Shown here piece by piece: positions 8,980 through 18,324 of a DNA stretch of 64,000 bases (its first letter is position 1; every line of letters starts with the position of its first letter). Under the pieces are notes generated by a model, which was not told where the DNA came from, did not search any database, and saw only the letters and a list, made by a program, of their open reading frames with translations. The position numbers and the translations under genes are program-made. The stretch is from Gammaproteobacteria bacterium. Lineage in GTDB: Bacteria > Pseudomonadota > Gammaproteobacteria > SZUA-140. Location of the stretch: positions 1,054,001-1,118,000 of the forward strand of contig JADJWH010000001.1 of NCBI GenBank assembly GCA_016716465.1, read 5' to 3'.

Positions 8980-9864
8980 TCATGCTCTCAACGGCAGACC
9001 CAGATCAACACGGTAGCCAATTTTTTCCATGGAGTCGGCTGTCATTTCCGAGAGTTCCGCGCGCAATTGCCGCGTGATTTCCTCACCCCCCATCTCGATC
9101 GACCCCGACCGGAAGAATCCGGGATTTTTCGAGGTAGATCGCATACGGCCAATGTCTGTTTCCGACGCGATTTTTTCGAGTATCGCGTCGCCGGTGTCTG
9201 CACCCAGAAAAGAAAAAATCCCGCGCAGGGCTTCGATGCGGCGGGTCACCAGATCTTCATAGCGAAGCATGTACACATTATCGCGCCCTTCCGAAAAGGC
9301 GCGCCAGCGATCGACATTCTGAATGAAGAGATGCGCCGACTGGCGCAGCCAGCCCGCCAGATCGCCGCACTGGGTCAGTAACTCGCTGTGACGCGGATCA
9401 TTCTCCTCCCGCGCCAGACGCAGGTTGTGATGCCAGGCTGACAGTCCTTGGTCGATGGGATTCCGGAAGATCGCGATAAAACGGGGCTGGTCGAACAGAT
9501 TGTTGAAGAAGTCGAGGTTGGCGATGATATTGTTGTCGTTGGCCCCGATGATAGGCTTGCCCTTGGCCGCCTCGCGCATCATGGTCTCAAGCGCCGAGCG
9601 AAAAACGGCATTGACGCTTTCACCTCCTACCAGGGCCGCTCCCTGCCCGCCCGTGCGTCGGTCGTACAGCTGCAGTACCTTGTTGAATTCACCGAAAACC
9701 CATTTGAGCCCTTCATAGAGGGAACGGCAATCATACTCGGACGGACAGGAAACCTGAGGGTGCAAATTCAGTGCGCGCTGCAACAGCGTCGTCCCCGACT
9801 TGGCGGGACCAAAACAGAAAAACAGTTGGGTATTTTGTGATTGGCTTTTCAATATCCCGACCAC
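8980..9864 (-). CDS. PAPS-dependent sulfotransferase
   Basis: This 294-residue cytosolic-type sulfotransferase would move a sulfuryl group from PAPS to an unknown acceptor. The 5'-phosphosulfate loop GPAKSGTTLLQRAL is near residue 19 and the 3'-phosphate motif FRNPIDQGLSAWHHN near residue 132. A C-terminal SKNPGFFRSGS segment fits the usual PAPS-closing loop. Family members in bacteria modify lipids, polysaccharides or small molecules; the neighbours (two secreted proteins, convergent) do not settle the substrate. It appears to be a single-gene unit. Confidence 0.85.
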   Translation of the reverse strand: MVGILKSQSQNTQLFFCFGPAKSGTTLLQRALNLHPQVSCPSEYDCRSLYEGLKWVFGEFNKVLQLYDRRTGGQGAALVGGESVNAVFRSALETMMREAAKGKPIIGANDNNIIANLDFFNNLFDQPRFIAIFRNPIDQGLSAWHHNLRLAREENDPRHSELLTQCGDLAGWLRQSAHLFIQNVDRWRAFSEGRDNVYMLRYEDLVTRRIEALRGIFSFLGADTGDAILEKIASETDIGRMRSTSKNPGFFRSGSIEMGGEEITRQLRAELSEMTADSMEKIGYRVDLGLPLRA

Positions 9865-10597
9865 ACAACTGATATGAACTATTTTGAAATTTATATTACA
9901 TTTGCGCTGTAACTTATTACCTGACGACAGAAATCACTGCAAGGTTCCATATTTTAACCAGCCCAAGATATCGATCAAGCTAAATTGTCCACCGGGCACA
10001 TCACCCCATCCATAACCAGTATGAGCCTATAAATTATTCTCATGGATCTGGGTAGGCCTTGGACGACCTTACCACTGAAAACTCTTCATCGGATGAAGGA
10101 TCCACATTGAGGGCATTCTCCGGCGCACACCATCGCGTATTGAAAAATAAACTTCATAAGTAGCGGGAAAATCGCAGGCTAATACGGCCGAAAAACTCCG
10201 GCACCAGGGTCAAGACAGATGCCTCGACATACGTGAAGAAATTTGGCGACAAAACCGGTATTCCACTTCCGGGCACGGAGCGATGACACAAGCTGGAAAA
10301 ACAACGGAGGAATCCAGAACAAACAGGGGTGGTCGCGAGACTCGATTTTGCGTTACGAACACGAGCAGTTTGTACGTACCCCACCGCATCAAGTATCAAT
10401 ACTTGATATGGATATAAGCAGTACACAAGGGGTAGTCAAAACTGTCCATCTCAGCTAAAAGCCGACGCTTCTAACTTTCTCCCGCGTACCACGTAGCCGA
10501 AGATTTTTGGAGGTACAGTACCTTAAGCACTATTCTTCAGCCTCGCCATTTCCCTTCGAGTATCCGATGGAACGCATTAATGTATCGCGTTTCATTT
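9865..10597. other. Gene-free AT-richer intergenic stretch
   Basis: About 730 bp without a gene I can support. Base composition is clearly lower in GC than the housekeeping parts. Short open frames around 10154-10458 lack ribosome binding sites and recognisable products. It forms the left part of the accessory zone that ends at the initiator tRNA. Confidence 0.5.
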
Positions 10598-11109
10598 TTA
10601 TATCCGCGACCCCGATGCATCCCTGATGCTTCCTTGTGCCTCTTGTACGGTTTCGTGCGCAGTGCCGCAACCGAGTTCATGGAGGGTAGCTTTGCGCACA
10701 CTGAGTATCTTGACTTCAAATTGCAGGGTTTTACCTGCCAGCTCATGATTGGTGTCCAGAACAACCTCATCTTGATCGAACTCAATCACCGTAACCATGC
10801 GCCTGCCGCCTTCGGTCATGATGTCAACACGGTTACCGATGACAAGCTCATCGTTGCTAAAGTCTTCGCGGGATAATACTGTGCGACGGTTTTCATCCCA
10901 TAGTCCATAGGCATCCTCGGGGCTCAGCGTCACACTGAATGAATCTCCCGCCTTTTTACCTTCCAACACCTTTTCCAGACCCGCAGCAACTGCTCTATGA
11001 CCATGTAGATATCTGTAAGGATAAAGGTTTTGGTCGAGCTATATTCAGTGCCATCGATGTCAGTCATCGTGAAATCAATTGCGACAGCACAATCCTGGGA
11101 GATTTCCAT
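10598..11109 (-). CDS. FKBP-type peptidyl-prolyl isomerase (SlyD-like), frameshifted
   Basis: The start is ATG at 11109 with a perfect GAGGAGG 5 nt upstream. The N-terminal half (MEISQDCAVAIDFTMTDIDGTEY) runs in one frame. From YLHGHRAVAAGLEKVLEG onward the conserved FKBP sequence continues in another frame through DSFSVTLSPEDAYG and the inserted flap domain to the stop at 10598. The break lies around 11005-11030 and equals one missing base (or two extra). Repaired, it is about 170 residues, an ordinary two-domain SlyD/FkpB-type folding catalyst without the His-rich SlyD tail. Other genes here carry single-base faults too, so error is a fair explanation; a true pseudogene in this decayed zone is also possible. 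Confidence 0.8.
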
Positions 11110-11801
11110 ATATCCTCCTCACAGAGCTGATCGCTAATCCCGCAACACAGCGCCGAGCCGTACCAACACGATATATTGACTACTATGATGCCACCACCTC
11201 AAAGCAGCTCGATTTTGATATCAATGAGAGTGCCGTGAGAGTGGCGCTTTATTAACCGCCCGACGGTCGGCTGTTACAACCATGCGGGGGGTTAAGACCC
11301 GCCGCCGATGGCAGTTTACACAAATTCTAATCCCCTATTTTTTTAAAGTATTTCGATACGGCGACCGAATTAATGGGTAGCTGCTCGTTTCTCCTGCGAG
11401 CCGGCAAAATGATGGCTGTAGTCCCGCCTTCCACTACCGCCATTAGTTGACCCACGGACGGGTCTCTTTTCCGATCGAGATTTCGAAACCCGTCTGCGGC
11501 AATATCTGAATTATATGGCCAGCATCTCGGCCTGCTGCTGAATCTCCAGGCTGTGCTTCCTGCACATCCGCATGACACACACCCCAGAACATTATCACCC
11601 TATGTGGTTGTGTGCGTGCTAGTGGCGCAAAACCCATCACCGGCTGCCCCCATTCGCGGGCGACCCTCAACAGCATGCTATCGTGTGCCTGGCGACAAAC
11701 TCGGGTGACGGCTGAGAAACATTCAAGCTTAACTCACACTCTGTAGACACTTCGCCTTGCTCGGAGTGACAGTCAATCGTCGATCGCCCTGGAGGGCTAA
11801 T
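11110..11801. other. Intergenic stretch, no supported gene
   Basis: About 690 bp lie between the FKBP gene and a small hypothetical gene. Frames of 70-85 codons occur on the minus strand (11327-11676), but they overlap each other and show no recognisable protein. No tRNA or strong terminator was seen. Confidence 0.45.
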
Positions 11802-12047
11802 CTAGAAGTGTCTAAATCCCATTAGCATTGCTTTCTGCTTCGCAATGGCTTTCACGAAAGCGACTTCATAGGCATAGTTATATGCGCATTGCGCGAAAAA
11901 TTCCCGGGTAAGTAAGTTTGAAGGGGTCCACGCGGTATTGGCTCTGATTTGAACCCATCGTGCAACTCTTTCGGCAATATCATTTGCCCGCTTGCGATCA
12001 ATCCCCGCTGCGATTTCTTCACTACTGATGGCGATAGACATCGTCAT
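11802..12047 (-). CDS. Small hypothetical protein
   Basis: An 81-residue frame starting MTMSIAISSEEIAAGIDRKR, with AGGGGGTG 4 nt before the ATG; the frame is also open upstream to 12089. The sequence looks helical and soluble, with conserved-looking residues (RANDIAERVARWVQIR, AYEVAFVKAIAKQKA). I do not recognise it. It lies alone in the accessory zone and may or may not be expressed. Confidence 0.4.
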   Translation of the reverse strand: MTMSIAISSEEIAAGIDRKRANDIAERVARWVQIRANTAWTPSNLLTREFFAQCAYNYAYEVAFVKAIAKQKAMLMGFRHF

Positions 12048-12271
12048 AAACACACCCCCTGTGTGAACACCAATCTCTTTCTTCGACATGCTAATAATAA
12101 AAATGTTTCACGATCAAGAGTCGTTAAATAACGACAAGCGTCAAATTAGCGACGCCCGGGTGTTCGGGCTATCTGTCATCATGTGGTCCTACGCCTTGCA
12201 TAAATGCCTTGATCCTGCTGTAGCAGTTGGTTTCGTAATTTATACATTGGAGAATCAGTACAAATTCCTCT

Positions 12272-12352
12272 TTATTGATATCCCGTCATGTGCATGGTGC
12301 ATTGCCGCAGTATGGCGGCAACCTTTTCCAGCGAGAACGTCTTCTTCGGCAT
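12272..12352 (-). pseudogene. Remnant of an IS3-family transposase OrfA (N-terminus only)
   Basis: A GGAGG precedes an ATG at 12352 that opens MPKKTFSLEKVAAILRQ, the usual start of IS3-type OrfA helix-turn-helix proteins (MKKxRFxxEQIvxILRE-like). After 26 codons it stops at 12272. The rest of the element is missing, so this is a decayed fragment. Confidence 0.45.
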
Positions 12353-12886
12353 GACCTCCTTCTTTCCAAATGTGTGATTTTGCTTCTATCAACCTGCATC
12401 AGAGACCGCCGGGCAGATTATTGTGCCCCGACCGCTGACCAGCACTAATACGAAGACCGATCGTCGAGATATAACCATCCCTCGTTGAGTCTCGTCGCAA
12501 ACGACGCGCCACAGACACGTCGCGAGATCCGTCGTATGTGAACGACTGTTACGGTCAAACGGTAGCAACATCTGTATGCGATAGCGTGACTGAACTGACG
12601 CTTTCTGTCCGCATGAACAGTTCTTAAGAAACTTTTAAGCATCGAACGGGAAAGAAACATTTCGTCCCGCGTCAAATAGCCCACGCTCGCTGCGATATTT
12701 CCCGTGATATCCGCCGTGAATCTTTTCACAAAGGTTCTATTAAGCGTCAGTTAAGCGTTACGTTGGAACCGTTTACGAGAGTGATCGTCATAACATGCGT
12801 AATGCCTGAATGTTCTCGTCTACGTGAATAAGGTAGCGAAAGCGCAAGGTGTGGCAATACATCAATCAAACTTGAGGATGACAACC
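12353..12886. other. Intergenic stretch upstream of the DUF2892-like pair
   Basis: About 530 bp with no supported gene. It is AT-richer than the flanking operons and should hold the promoter of the rightward membrane-protein pair, but I could not pick convincing -35/-10 boxes. Confidence 0.4.
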
Positions 12887-13132
12887 ATGACTAAGAACAC
12901 GAGCATCAACCAGAGCAATACTCAGCGCATCAGTTTTCTGGCTGTGAGCCTGACGCTTATTACGGTGCCCCTGCTATCCAGCGGCGTGTTGGGCTGGGAA
13001 GTGATCCTGCCCCTGATCGCGATCTATCCCGGCATCGCGGCCATCACCGGCTGGGATCCGGTCAAGGCCATCGTTTCGGCCCTGGCGGGACAATCCACCG
13101 GCCATAACGAGAAACTGGCGCATCAGAATTGA
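12887..13132 (+). CDS. DUF2892-like (YgaP-type) small membrane protein, copy 1
   Basis: An 81-residue protein from MTKNTSINQSNTQRISF. It has two hydrophobic segments (FLAVSLTLITVPLLSSG and WEVILPLIAIYPGIAAI) followed by the ITGWDPVKAIVSAL signature resembling YgaP-type inner-membrane domains. The start at 12887 was chosen because GAGG lies 9 nt upstream; an ATG at 12878 abuts the GAGG and is too close. A near-identical gene follows 51 bp downstream. Function is unknown; YgaP itself couples such a domain to a rhodanese, which is absent here. Confidence 0.68.
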   Translation: MTKNTSINQSNTQRISFLAVSLTLITVPLLSSGVLGWEVILPLIAIYPGIAAITGWDPVKAIVSALAGQSTGHNEKLAHQN

Positions 13133-13183
13133 TGCTCCCTGGTTTCCGAACGCAAGCTTAACGAACAGACGAGGATTACTGAC

Positions 13184-13429
13184 ATGACGAATCTATCACG
13201 TACCAATCAGGGCGGCATCCAGCGCATCGCCCTGCTGATCGTAAGTATCGCGCTGATCGCCGTGACGCTGCAGTCTAGCGGGCCGATGGGATGGATGGTG
13301 ATGCTTCCGTTCCTGGCGATCTATTTCGGGATCTCGACCTTCACCGGCTGGGATCCGATCAAGGCCGTGTTCACGGCGTTGATGGACCAGGGGATTGCGG
13401 GGCGCAAGACGCTGGCACATCAGGGCTGA
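13184..13429 (+). CDS. DUF2892-like (YgaP-type) small membrane protein, copy 2
   Basis: This 81-residue tandem paralogue of the upstream gene has the same length, layout and ending (FTGWDPIKAVFTAL, tail KTLAHQG versus KLAHQN in copy 1). GAGGA lies 9 nt before the ATG. Two membrane segments (IALLIVSIALIAVTLQSSG; GWMVMLPFLAIYFGIS) put it in the inner membrane. Copy 1 and copy 2 are clearly homologous but diverged, so the duplication is not recent. They are probably co-transcribed and might form a hetero-oligomer. Confidence 0.68.
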   Translation: MTNLSRTNQGGIQRIALLIVSIALIAVTLQSSGPMGWMVMLPFLAIYFGISTFTGWDPIKAVFTALMDQGIAGRKTLAHQG

Positions 13430-13599
13430 TGGGCACCCGACATTACAGCGCATGTGCGGTGACGTGATTCCCTATCAACTCCGAGCTGACCGATCTTTTG
13501 GTCCAGGTAGACAGGAAGCTTATTACCTTGCGGTCTGATCGTTGCCATACCCATCAGCACTGACTGTGGATTACCTGCTGTCATTCCTGTGTCGTGGGC

Positions 13600-13824
13600 T
13601 CATCGATCAACCGACTGGACCCCGGGGTACAGAGATCGGGAACGACACACAAATGCAGCCGCTGCTGAGCCGTGCCGATGTATGTAATGTCTGTATGTAA
13701 TGTCGGTGACCTGCCTGGTGTTCGTCGGCGCATCGGCGCTAAAGTCGCGGGCCAGGTGATTCACGACGGCCGCAGGGCGCTGGTCGGACAGCTTCTTTCT
13801 ACAGCGCCACCGCTTCCCGCTCAA
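13600..13824 (-). pseudogene. Remnant of an IS3-family transposase OrfB
   Basis: On the minus strand a frame reads RPAAVVNHLARDFSADAP then TRQVTDITY, matching the region just before the first catalytic Asp of IS3-type OrfB (NLLARDFxAxxPNxxWvxDITYI). After a small internal duplication of TACATACA-type sequence the match resumes in another frame as LHLCVVPDL. There is no start, no DDE completion and no inverted repeats, so it is a degraded fragment. Confidence 0.5.
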
Positions 13825-14227
13825 ATTCCTGGTCGCATCCTGTGCATCAGGATGACATACCGATCATTTGTTGGCTGCCATCAAGCGAGGCATAGTAACC
13901 GCCGGTACTAAGGTGGAGTTAGAACGACCAGAAGCCGAGCGGGCTCGGTTACATAGCAGGACACCATATCCCAGGACAAGCTGGTACGGCCCGCTGCCGC
14001 GTGTCAGGGATACCTAATAACACATGGTGCAAGCCAGCCGGGATAAGCCTCGGGGATGTATAACGGGCAAGCCCAGCGGTGCGTAATCTGGTGTGGGGTG
14101 CGATGCGTATGGTGCCGGAGTTGTATGAGCTGGTCGCGGAACTGCGCGGCGACTATGCAGGCATGCTTAAGCTGGCGACTGCTGGAGGAAACTACAAACA
14201 ACAAGGAAAACAGCAAGATATATAATG
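13825..14227. other. Intergenic stretch before the initiator tRNA
   Basis: About 400 bp with no recognised gene. A plus-strand frame at 14103-14225 encodes 40 residues (MRMVPELYELVAELRGDYAG...) and stops 2 bp before the tRNA. It looks protein-like, but I cannot identify it, and it may be the tail of a lost mobile element. Confidence 0.4.
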
Positions 14228-14304
<77 letters not shown>

Positions 14305-14363
14305 CCTGAACTTTAAGGGTGCCTATGGTACAGAACCCGGGCTCCCTAAGCAAGCTGCCGCCC

Positions 14364-14753
14364 TCATGGAGCCTGCTGGCTCTCCAGGACGACAAAGGCC
14401 ACCGCGTACTGGGCCTCGTCGGAAATGGAGACATGGCTTTGGCAGATTTGCGCCTCGCGGCACAGGGTTGCGGCCTGCCCGCTGTAGGCGAGACGGGGTT
14501 TCCCGCGGTCGTCGTGCTCCACACGGATCTGCCGCAGCCGGACCCCGGCGCTCAAGCCCGTGCCAAGCGCCTTGGCCACCGCCTCCTTGACGGCGAATCG
14601 TTTGGCCAGAAAACGCGCGGGATGAATAATCCCCTGGTACTGCTCATACTCATGCTCACCAAGGATCCGCCGTGCGAAGCGGTCACCGTAGCGATCAAGG
14701 TTGGCCTGCATGCGCGCGACGGAGACGATATCCGTTCCAATGCCGTGGATCAC
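14364..14753 (-). CDS. acpS: Holo-[acyl-carrier-protein] synthase
   Basis: AcpS moves 4'-phosphopantetheine from CoA to the conserved serine of acyl carrier protein. This 129-residue protein shows the magnesium-binding start GIGTDIVSVARM and the FLAKRFAVKEAVAKALGTG motif. It overlaps the pdxJ stop by 4 bp (ATGA) and ends the long leftward rpoE-to-acpS cluster. Confidence 0.96.
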   Translation of the reverse strand: MIHGIGTDIVSVARMQANLDRYGDRFARRILGEHEYEQYQGIIHPARFLAKRFAVKEAVAKALGTGLSAGVRLRQIRVEHDDRGKPRLAYSGQAATLCREAQICQSHVSISDEAQYAVAFVVLESQQAP

Positions 14754-15493
14754 CGGCGCGCCTCAACCATCAGCCGTTTCATTTCACGTACCGACTCACC
14801 CAGGCCGGTAAATAACGCGCGCGCCACGATGGCATGCCCGATATTCAGTTCGCGTATACCGGGGATGGCCGCGATCGGCGCGACGTTGTGATAATTCAGC
14901 CCGTGCCCGGCATTGACCTGGAGACCTGCCGCCAGACCGGCATCGACCGCCCGTCGTATCCGCTCCAGCTCCTCCCGCGCGGCGCGCGGACCGGCGGCAT
15001 CGGCATAGTGTCCGGTATGAATTTCAATTGCGGGCGCGCCCGCGCGTGCCGCCGCCTCGATCTGGGCCAGTTCGGCGTCGACGAACAGGGATACGATGCA
15101 TCCGGCAGCGGCCAGGCGCTCACAGGCGACCTTGATCCTCGCCTCTTGTCCCGCGACGTCGAGACCGCCCTCGGTAGTCAGTTCCGCGCGCCGCTCCGGC
15201 ACCAGGCAGCAGTTGTGCGGGCGGATGCGTTCGGCATACGCCAGCATTTCCGCCGTCACCGCCATCTCCAGATTCATGCGCGTCTGCAGGATGTCCCGCA
15301 GCATTTCCACGTCGCGCTCCTGGATATGGCGCCGGTCCTCACGCAGATGCAGTGTGATGCAATCGGCACCGGCCTGCTCCGACTCGATGGCCGCCTGAAC
15401 CGGGTCGGGATAACGCGTGCCACGCGACTGCCGCAGCGTCGCGACATGATCGATATTCACGCCCAGCAGGATGTCCTGATCCCGCGCCGTCAT
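14750..15493 (-). CDS. pdxJ: Pyridoxine 5'-phosphate synthase
   Basis: PdxJ condenses 1-deoxy-xylulose 5-phosphate with 3-amino-2-oxopropyl phosphate to pyridoxine phosphate, the ring-closing step of DXP-dependent vitamin B6 synthesis. The 247-residue TIM barrel begins LLGVNIDHVATLRQSRGT and carries ITLHLREDRRHI, FVDAELAQIEAA, EIHTGHYADA and VNAGHGLNYHNV. ATGA-type overlaps join it to recO upstream and acpS downstream, implying translational coupling. Confidence 0.97.
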   Translation of the reverse strand: MTARDQDILLGVNIDHVATLRQSRGTRYPDPVQAAIESEQAGADCITLHLREDRRHIQERDVEMLRDILQTRMNLEMAVTAEMLAYAERIRPHNCCLVPERRAELTTEGGLDVAGQEARIKVACERLAAAGCIVSLFVDAELAQIEAAARAGAPAIEIHTGHYADAAGPRAAREELERIRRAVDAGLAAGLQVNAGHGLNYHNVAPIAAIPGIRELNIGHAIVARALFTGLGESVREMKRLMVEARR

Positions 15494-16341
15494 AGGCGGC
15501 CCTCATCTTTCATCATCGGTTCCACATTTGCTTCCATCCGCCCGCCCCGCCGGAACAGCTTCCGGCTAGCCAACGGCTTCCCACCTAGCCTTCCATCCAG
15601 GACCGTCCTCATCAGGCGCTTCACCTCGGACAGCTGCACGGGATCACACAGCTCCCCCCGCGCCAGGGCCAGCAGGCTGCCGCCATGCAGTCGCACCGGC
15701 CGTGCGCGCGCGACATACTCCTCTGCGCCCGTCTCCGCCACCCTGGAACCCGCAGCATCCGCACGGACCGGTCCGCGCTCGGGATAATAATCATACACGC
15801 CCTCGGGCCGGATCGGCTCGCCTCCCAGGATCTCGCGATCGAGCACGAGGCCATAACCCAGCTCGCGCAGCAGCGTCAGCTCGAACATGCGCAGGATCGC
15901 CTGTTCCGCGGACGCGTGGAGCCCGGGCGCGGCCAACCCCCGCAGCGCCGATTCATAGACGGCGAAGAGCGTAGGATGCGGGTCATGGCGATGCAGCAGT
16001 CGCATCAGCAATTCGTTCATGTAGAACCCGCTGATGAGCGCGCGCCCACGCGGACCCTCGCCGGCGCGGCTTTCCACCGCGGTCAGGGTACCCAGCTCCC
16101 CGCGCATGGACCAGCTTGCATACAGGGACTGGAACGGCTGCAGCAGCCCATGCAGACGCGACTTCGGGCGCCGCGCCCCGCGGGCGATGAGCGCGAGACG
16201 GCCGTATCCGGCGGCGAGTATTTCCAGCAGAAGACTGCTGTCGCGATAGGGTCGGTGGTGAAGCACATACGCCGGCTCCAGCACGGCCCTGCCATAGGCG
16301 GCGCCCGCCAGGGCCGTTGACACGACCGCCTCAGTCGCCAT
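15490..16341 (-). CDS. recO: DNA repair protein RecO
   Basis: RecO works with RecR and RecF to load RecA on SSB-coated gaps. The protein has 283 residues, slightly long. The N-terminal OB fold (AYVLHHRPYRDSSLLLEILAAGYGR, then ARGARRPKSRL) is typical, followed by the helical domain with ELTLLRELGYG. No zinc cysteines are seen, as in other gammaproteobacterial RecO. It overlaps era at its 5' end by about 11 bp and pdxJ at its 3' end by 4 bp. Confidence 0.93.
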   Translation of the reverse strand: MATEAVVSTALAGAAYGRAVLEPAYVLHHRPYRDSSLLLEILAAGYGRLALIARGARRPKSRLHGLLQPFQSLYASWSMRGELGTLTAVESRAGEGPRGRALISGFYMNELLMRLLHRHDPHPTLFAVYESALRGLAAPGLHASAEQAILRMFELTLLRELGYGLVLDREILGGEPIRPEGVYDYYPERGPVRADAAGSRVAETGAEEYVARARPVRLHGGSLLALARGELCDPVQLSEVKRLMRTVLDGRLGGKPLASRKLFRRGGRMEANVEPMMKDEGRL

Positions 16342-17215
16342 ACCCCAGGCTGCGCAGGGCGCGCTCGTCGTCGGACCACTTTTCCTTCACCTTGACCCAC
16401 AGCTGGAGGTACACCTTGACGCCGAACAGGCGCTCCATCTCCTGGCGGGCCTGCGTACCGATCTGTTTCAGCATATGGCCCTGTCTGCCGATGACGATCG
16501 CCTTCTGCGCATCACGCTCGACCCAGATCACCGCGCCTATCGTCGTCAGTTCCGGACCTTCCTTGAATTCCTCGATCTCGACCGTGACCGCATAGGGAAG
16601 CTCGTCGCCGAGCAGGCGCGTCAGTTTTTCCCGCACCAGCTCGGCGGCAAGAAAACGCTCGCTGCGGTCAGTCACCTGTTCCTCCGGGAAGAACGGCGGC
16701 GACTCCGGCAACAGCCGCCGGACCTCCTCCTCCAGCACCTCCGTCTGGGTTCCCCGCGTCGCGCAAACGGGAACGATCGCGGCGAAGTCCCGCTTTTCCT
16801 TCATCCGGGCGATATATGGCAGCAGCTGTTCCTTGTCCTTGAGCCGGTCGACCTTGTTCAGCACCAGAATGACGGGGACATCCGCCGACGCCAGCAGGCC
16901 GAGCACGTGCTCGTCCTCTTCCTCCCACTTCAGGCACTCGACCACGAACAGCACGACGTCGACGTCGGCGACCGCGGCCGTGGCCGTGCGGTTCATCACG
17001 CGATTGATCGCATGGCGTACACCGCGATGCAGTCCGGGCGTGTCGATATAAATGGCCTGAACCGTGGGCGTCGTCTTGATGCCCAGAATCCGATGCCGGG
17101 TGGTCTGCGGCTTGCGCGACGTGATAGTGATCTTCTGACCCAGGATCCGGTTCAACAATGTGGACTTGCCGACGTTCGGCCGCCCCACGATGGCGACATA
17201 ACCGCAGCGATGCAT
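16331..17215 (-). CDS. era: GTPase Era
   Basis: Era is an essential GTPase that binds the 3' end of 16S rRNA during 30S maturation. From MHRCGYVAIVGRPNVGKST it has 294 residues: G1 GRPNVGKS, G3 DTPGLH, G4 NKVD, then a KH domain (VEIEEFKEG... IVIGRQGHMLKQIG). The ATG at 17215 is 1 bp from the rnc stop; the frame is open further upstream, but the Era family starts here. rnc-era coupling is classical and links two RNA-processing factors. Confidence 0.96.
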   Translation of the reverse strand: MHRCGYVAIVGRPNVGKSTLLNRILGQKITITSRKPQTTRHRILGIKTTPTVQAIYIDTPGLHRGVRHAINRVMNRTATAAVADVDVVLFVVECLKWEEEDEHVLGLLASADVPVILVLNKVDRLKDKEQLLPYIARMKEKRDFAAIVPVCATRGTQTEVLEEEVRRLLPESPPFFPEEQVTDRSERFLAAELVREKLTRLLGDELPYAVTVEIEEFKEGPELTTIGAVIWVERDAQKAIVIGRQGHMLKQIGTQARQEMERLFGVKVYLQLWVKVKEKWSDDERALRSLGYGD

Positions 17216-17216
17216 C

Positions 17217-17897
17217 TCAGGACGACTCCTGTAACAGTTGCAGGGCCTTCCCGGCGGCGTCCTGTTCAGCCCTGCGACGGCTGTTTCCCTCGCCCGAGAG
17301 CGCCTCATCCAGGCCGGTCACCCGGCATTCGACGCGGAACAACTGGGCATGATCCTGCCCCTCCACGGTCATGACCCGGTATTCCGGCAACGGCATCCGG
17401 CGCGCCTGCAGATATTCCTGCAGGCGCGTCTTCGGATCCTTGGTGGCCTGATCCGGAGATACCGCCTCGATCTCCTCGCCCAGCACCGTCCGCACCAGCT
17501 GGCGGGCAGCATCGAGCCCGGACTCCAGGTAGGCCGCCCCGATCAGCGCCTCGAGCGCGCCGGCGAGAATGGAATCGCGGCGGTAACCCCCGCTCTTCAA
17601 CTCCCCCGGCCCCAGCAGCAATTCTTCCCCCAGATCGAGGTTACGCGCCCGGCGCGCGAGCACCTCGCCGTTGACGAGATTGGCGCGCAGGCGGCTCAGC
17701 GCCCCCTCATCCTGGCGGGGAAAGCGCGCGTACAGAATCTCGGCGATGATCAGGCTCAGGGCGGCGTCTCCCAGAAACTCCAGGCGCTCATTATTGGGGC
17801 TGCCGTAACTTCGATGGGTCAATGCCATCAGCAGCAGATCCTCGCGGGCACACGGGTATCCGAGCCGTCGGCACAGCTTGTCGTGGGAGGGATTCAA
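17217..17897 (-). CDS. rnc: Ribonuclease III
   Basis: RNase III cleaves double-stranded RNA, including the rRNA precursor. The protein has 226 residues, the usual length. The catalytic signature NERLEFLGDAALSL is near residue 36, the second acidic pair is in GALEALIGAAYLESG, and a C-terminal dsRNA-binding domain (about 155-225) starts PKTRLQEYLQ. Its start overlaps the DUF4845 gene by 4 bp. Confidence 0.97.
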   Translation of the reverse strand: MNPSHDKLCRRLGYPCAREDLLLMALTHRSYGSPNNERLEFLGDAALSLIIAEILYARFPRQDEGALSRLRANLVNGEVLARRARNLDLGEELLLGPGELKSGGYRRDSILAGALEALIGAAYLESGLDAARQLVRTVLGEEIEAVSPDQATKDPKTRLQEYLQARRMPLPEYRVMTVEGQDHAQLFRVECRVTGLDEALSGEGNSRRRAEQDAAGKALQLLQESS

Positions 17898-18268
17898 TTG
17901 CCAGCGAGTGTCACGCTGTCTTCAAAGGACAGCAACAGGCTGACATTGCCATAGAACGGTTCCTGCACCTCATACTGGACGGTGACCGTCTTCGAGCCGG
18001 CATCGCTCCTGATACTGATATCGTTCTCCGTCACGTGACTCACATTGTTGATTTCCAGTCGTTTCAGCAACCGGGAACGCAACTCGCCGACGGCCAGCCC
18101 CTGTGACTCCTCCTCCGCCAGTGACTGCAGCGATGAGGTGACGCTGAAATGCTCCAGATACACGGGGGTGAGCTTGATCCCGATGTAGGCGAAAAATCCG
18201 ATCACCGCCAGCACTATCAACAGGCTGAGAAACGTCATTCCTTCCTGCTTATTCCCGCACCGTCTCAT
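17894..18268 (-). CDS. DUF4845 membrane protein with pilin-like N-terminus
   Basis: A 124-residue protein from MRRCGNKQEGMTFLSLL. One N-terminal membrane helix (FLSLLIVLAVIGFFAYIG) sits behind a GMTF-type sequence that resembles a class III signal peptide, although the glutamate at +5 is absent. The rest is a small periplasmic domain. A gene of this family lies between lepB and rnc in many gammaproteobacteria; its role is not established. The frame opens upstream to 18391, but that extension is unlikely. Confidence 0.8.
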   Translation of the reverse strand: MRRCGNKQEGMTFLSLLIVLAVIGFFAYIGIKLTPVYLEHFSVTSSLQSLAEEESQGLAVGELRSRLLKRLEINNVSHVTENDISIRSDAGSKTVTVQYEVQEPFYGNVSLLLSFEDSVTLAGN

Positions 18269-18324
18269 ATCCGGACCTCCCTGAGAGATTGCCCCATACG
18301 CGCCCCAAGCGGTGAAAACCGCGT

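Noticed and set aside
9865..14227. Integrative element inserted at tRNA-fMet
   Set aside because: No integrase and no repeat of the tRNA 3' end were found in the zone; only gene-poor sequence and fragments.
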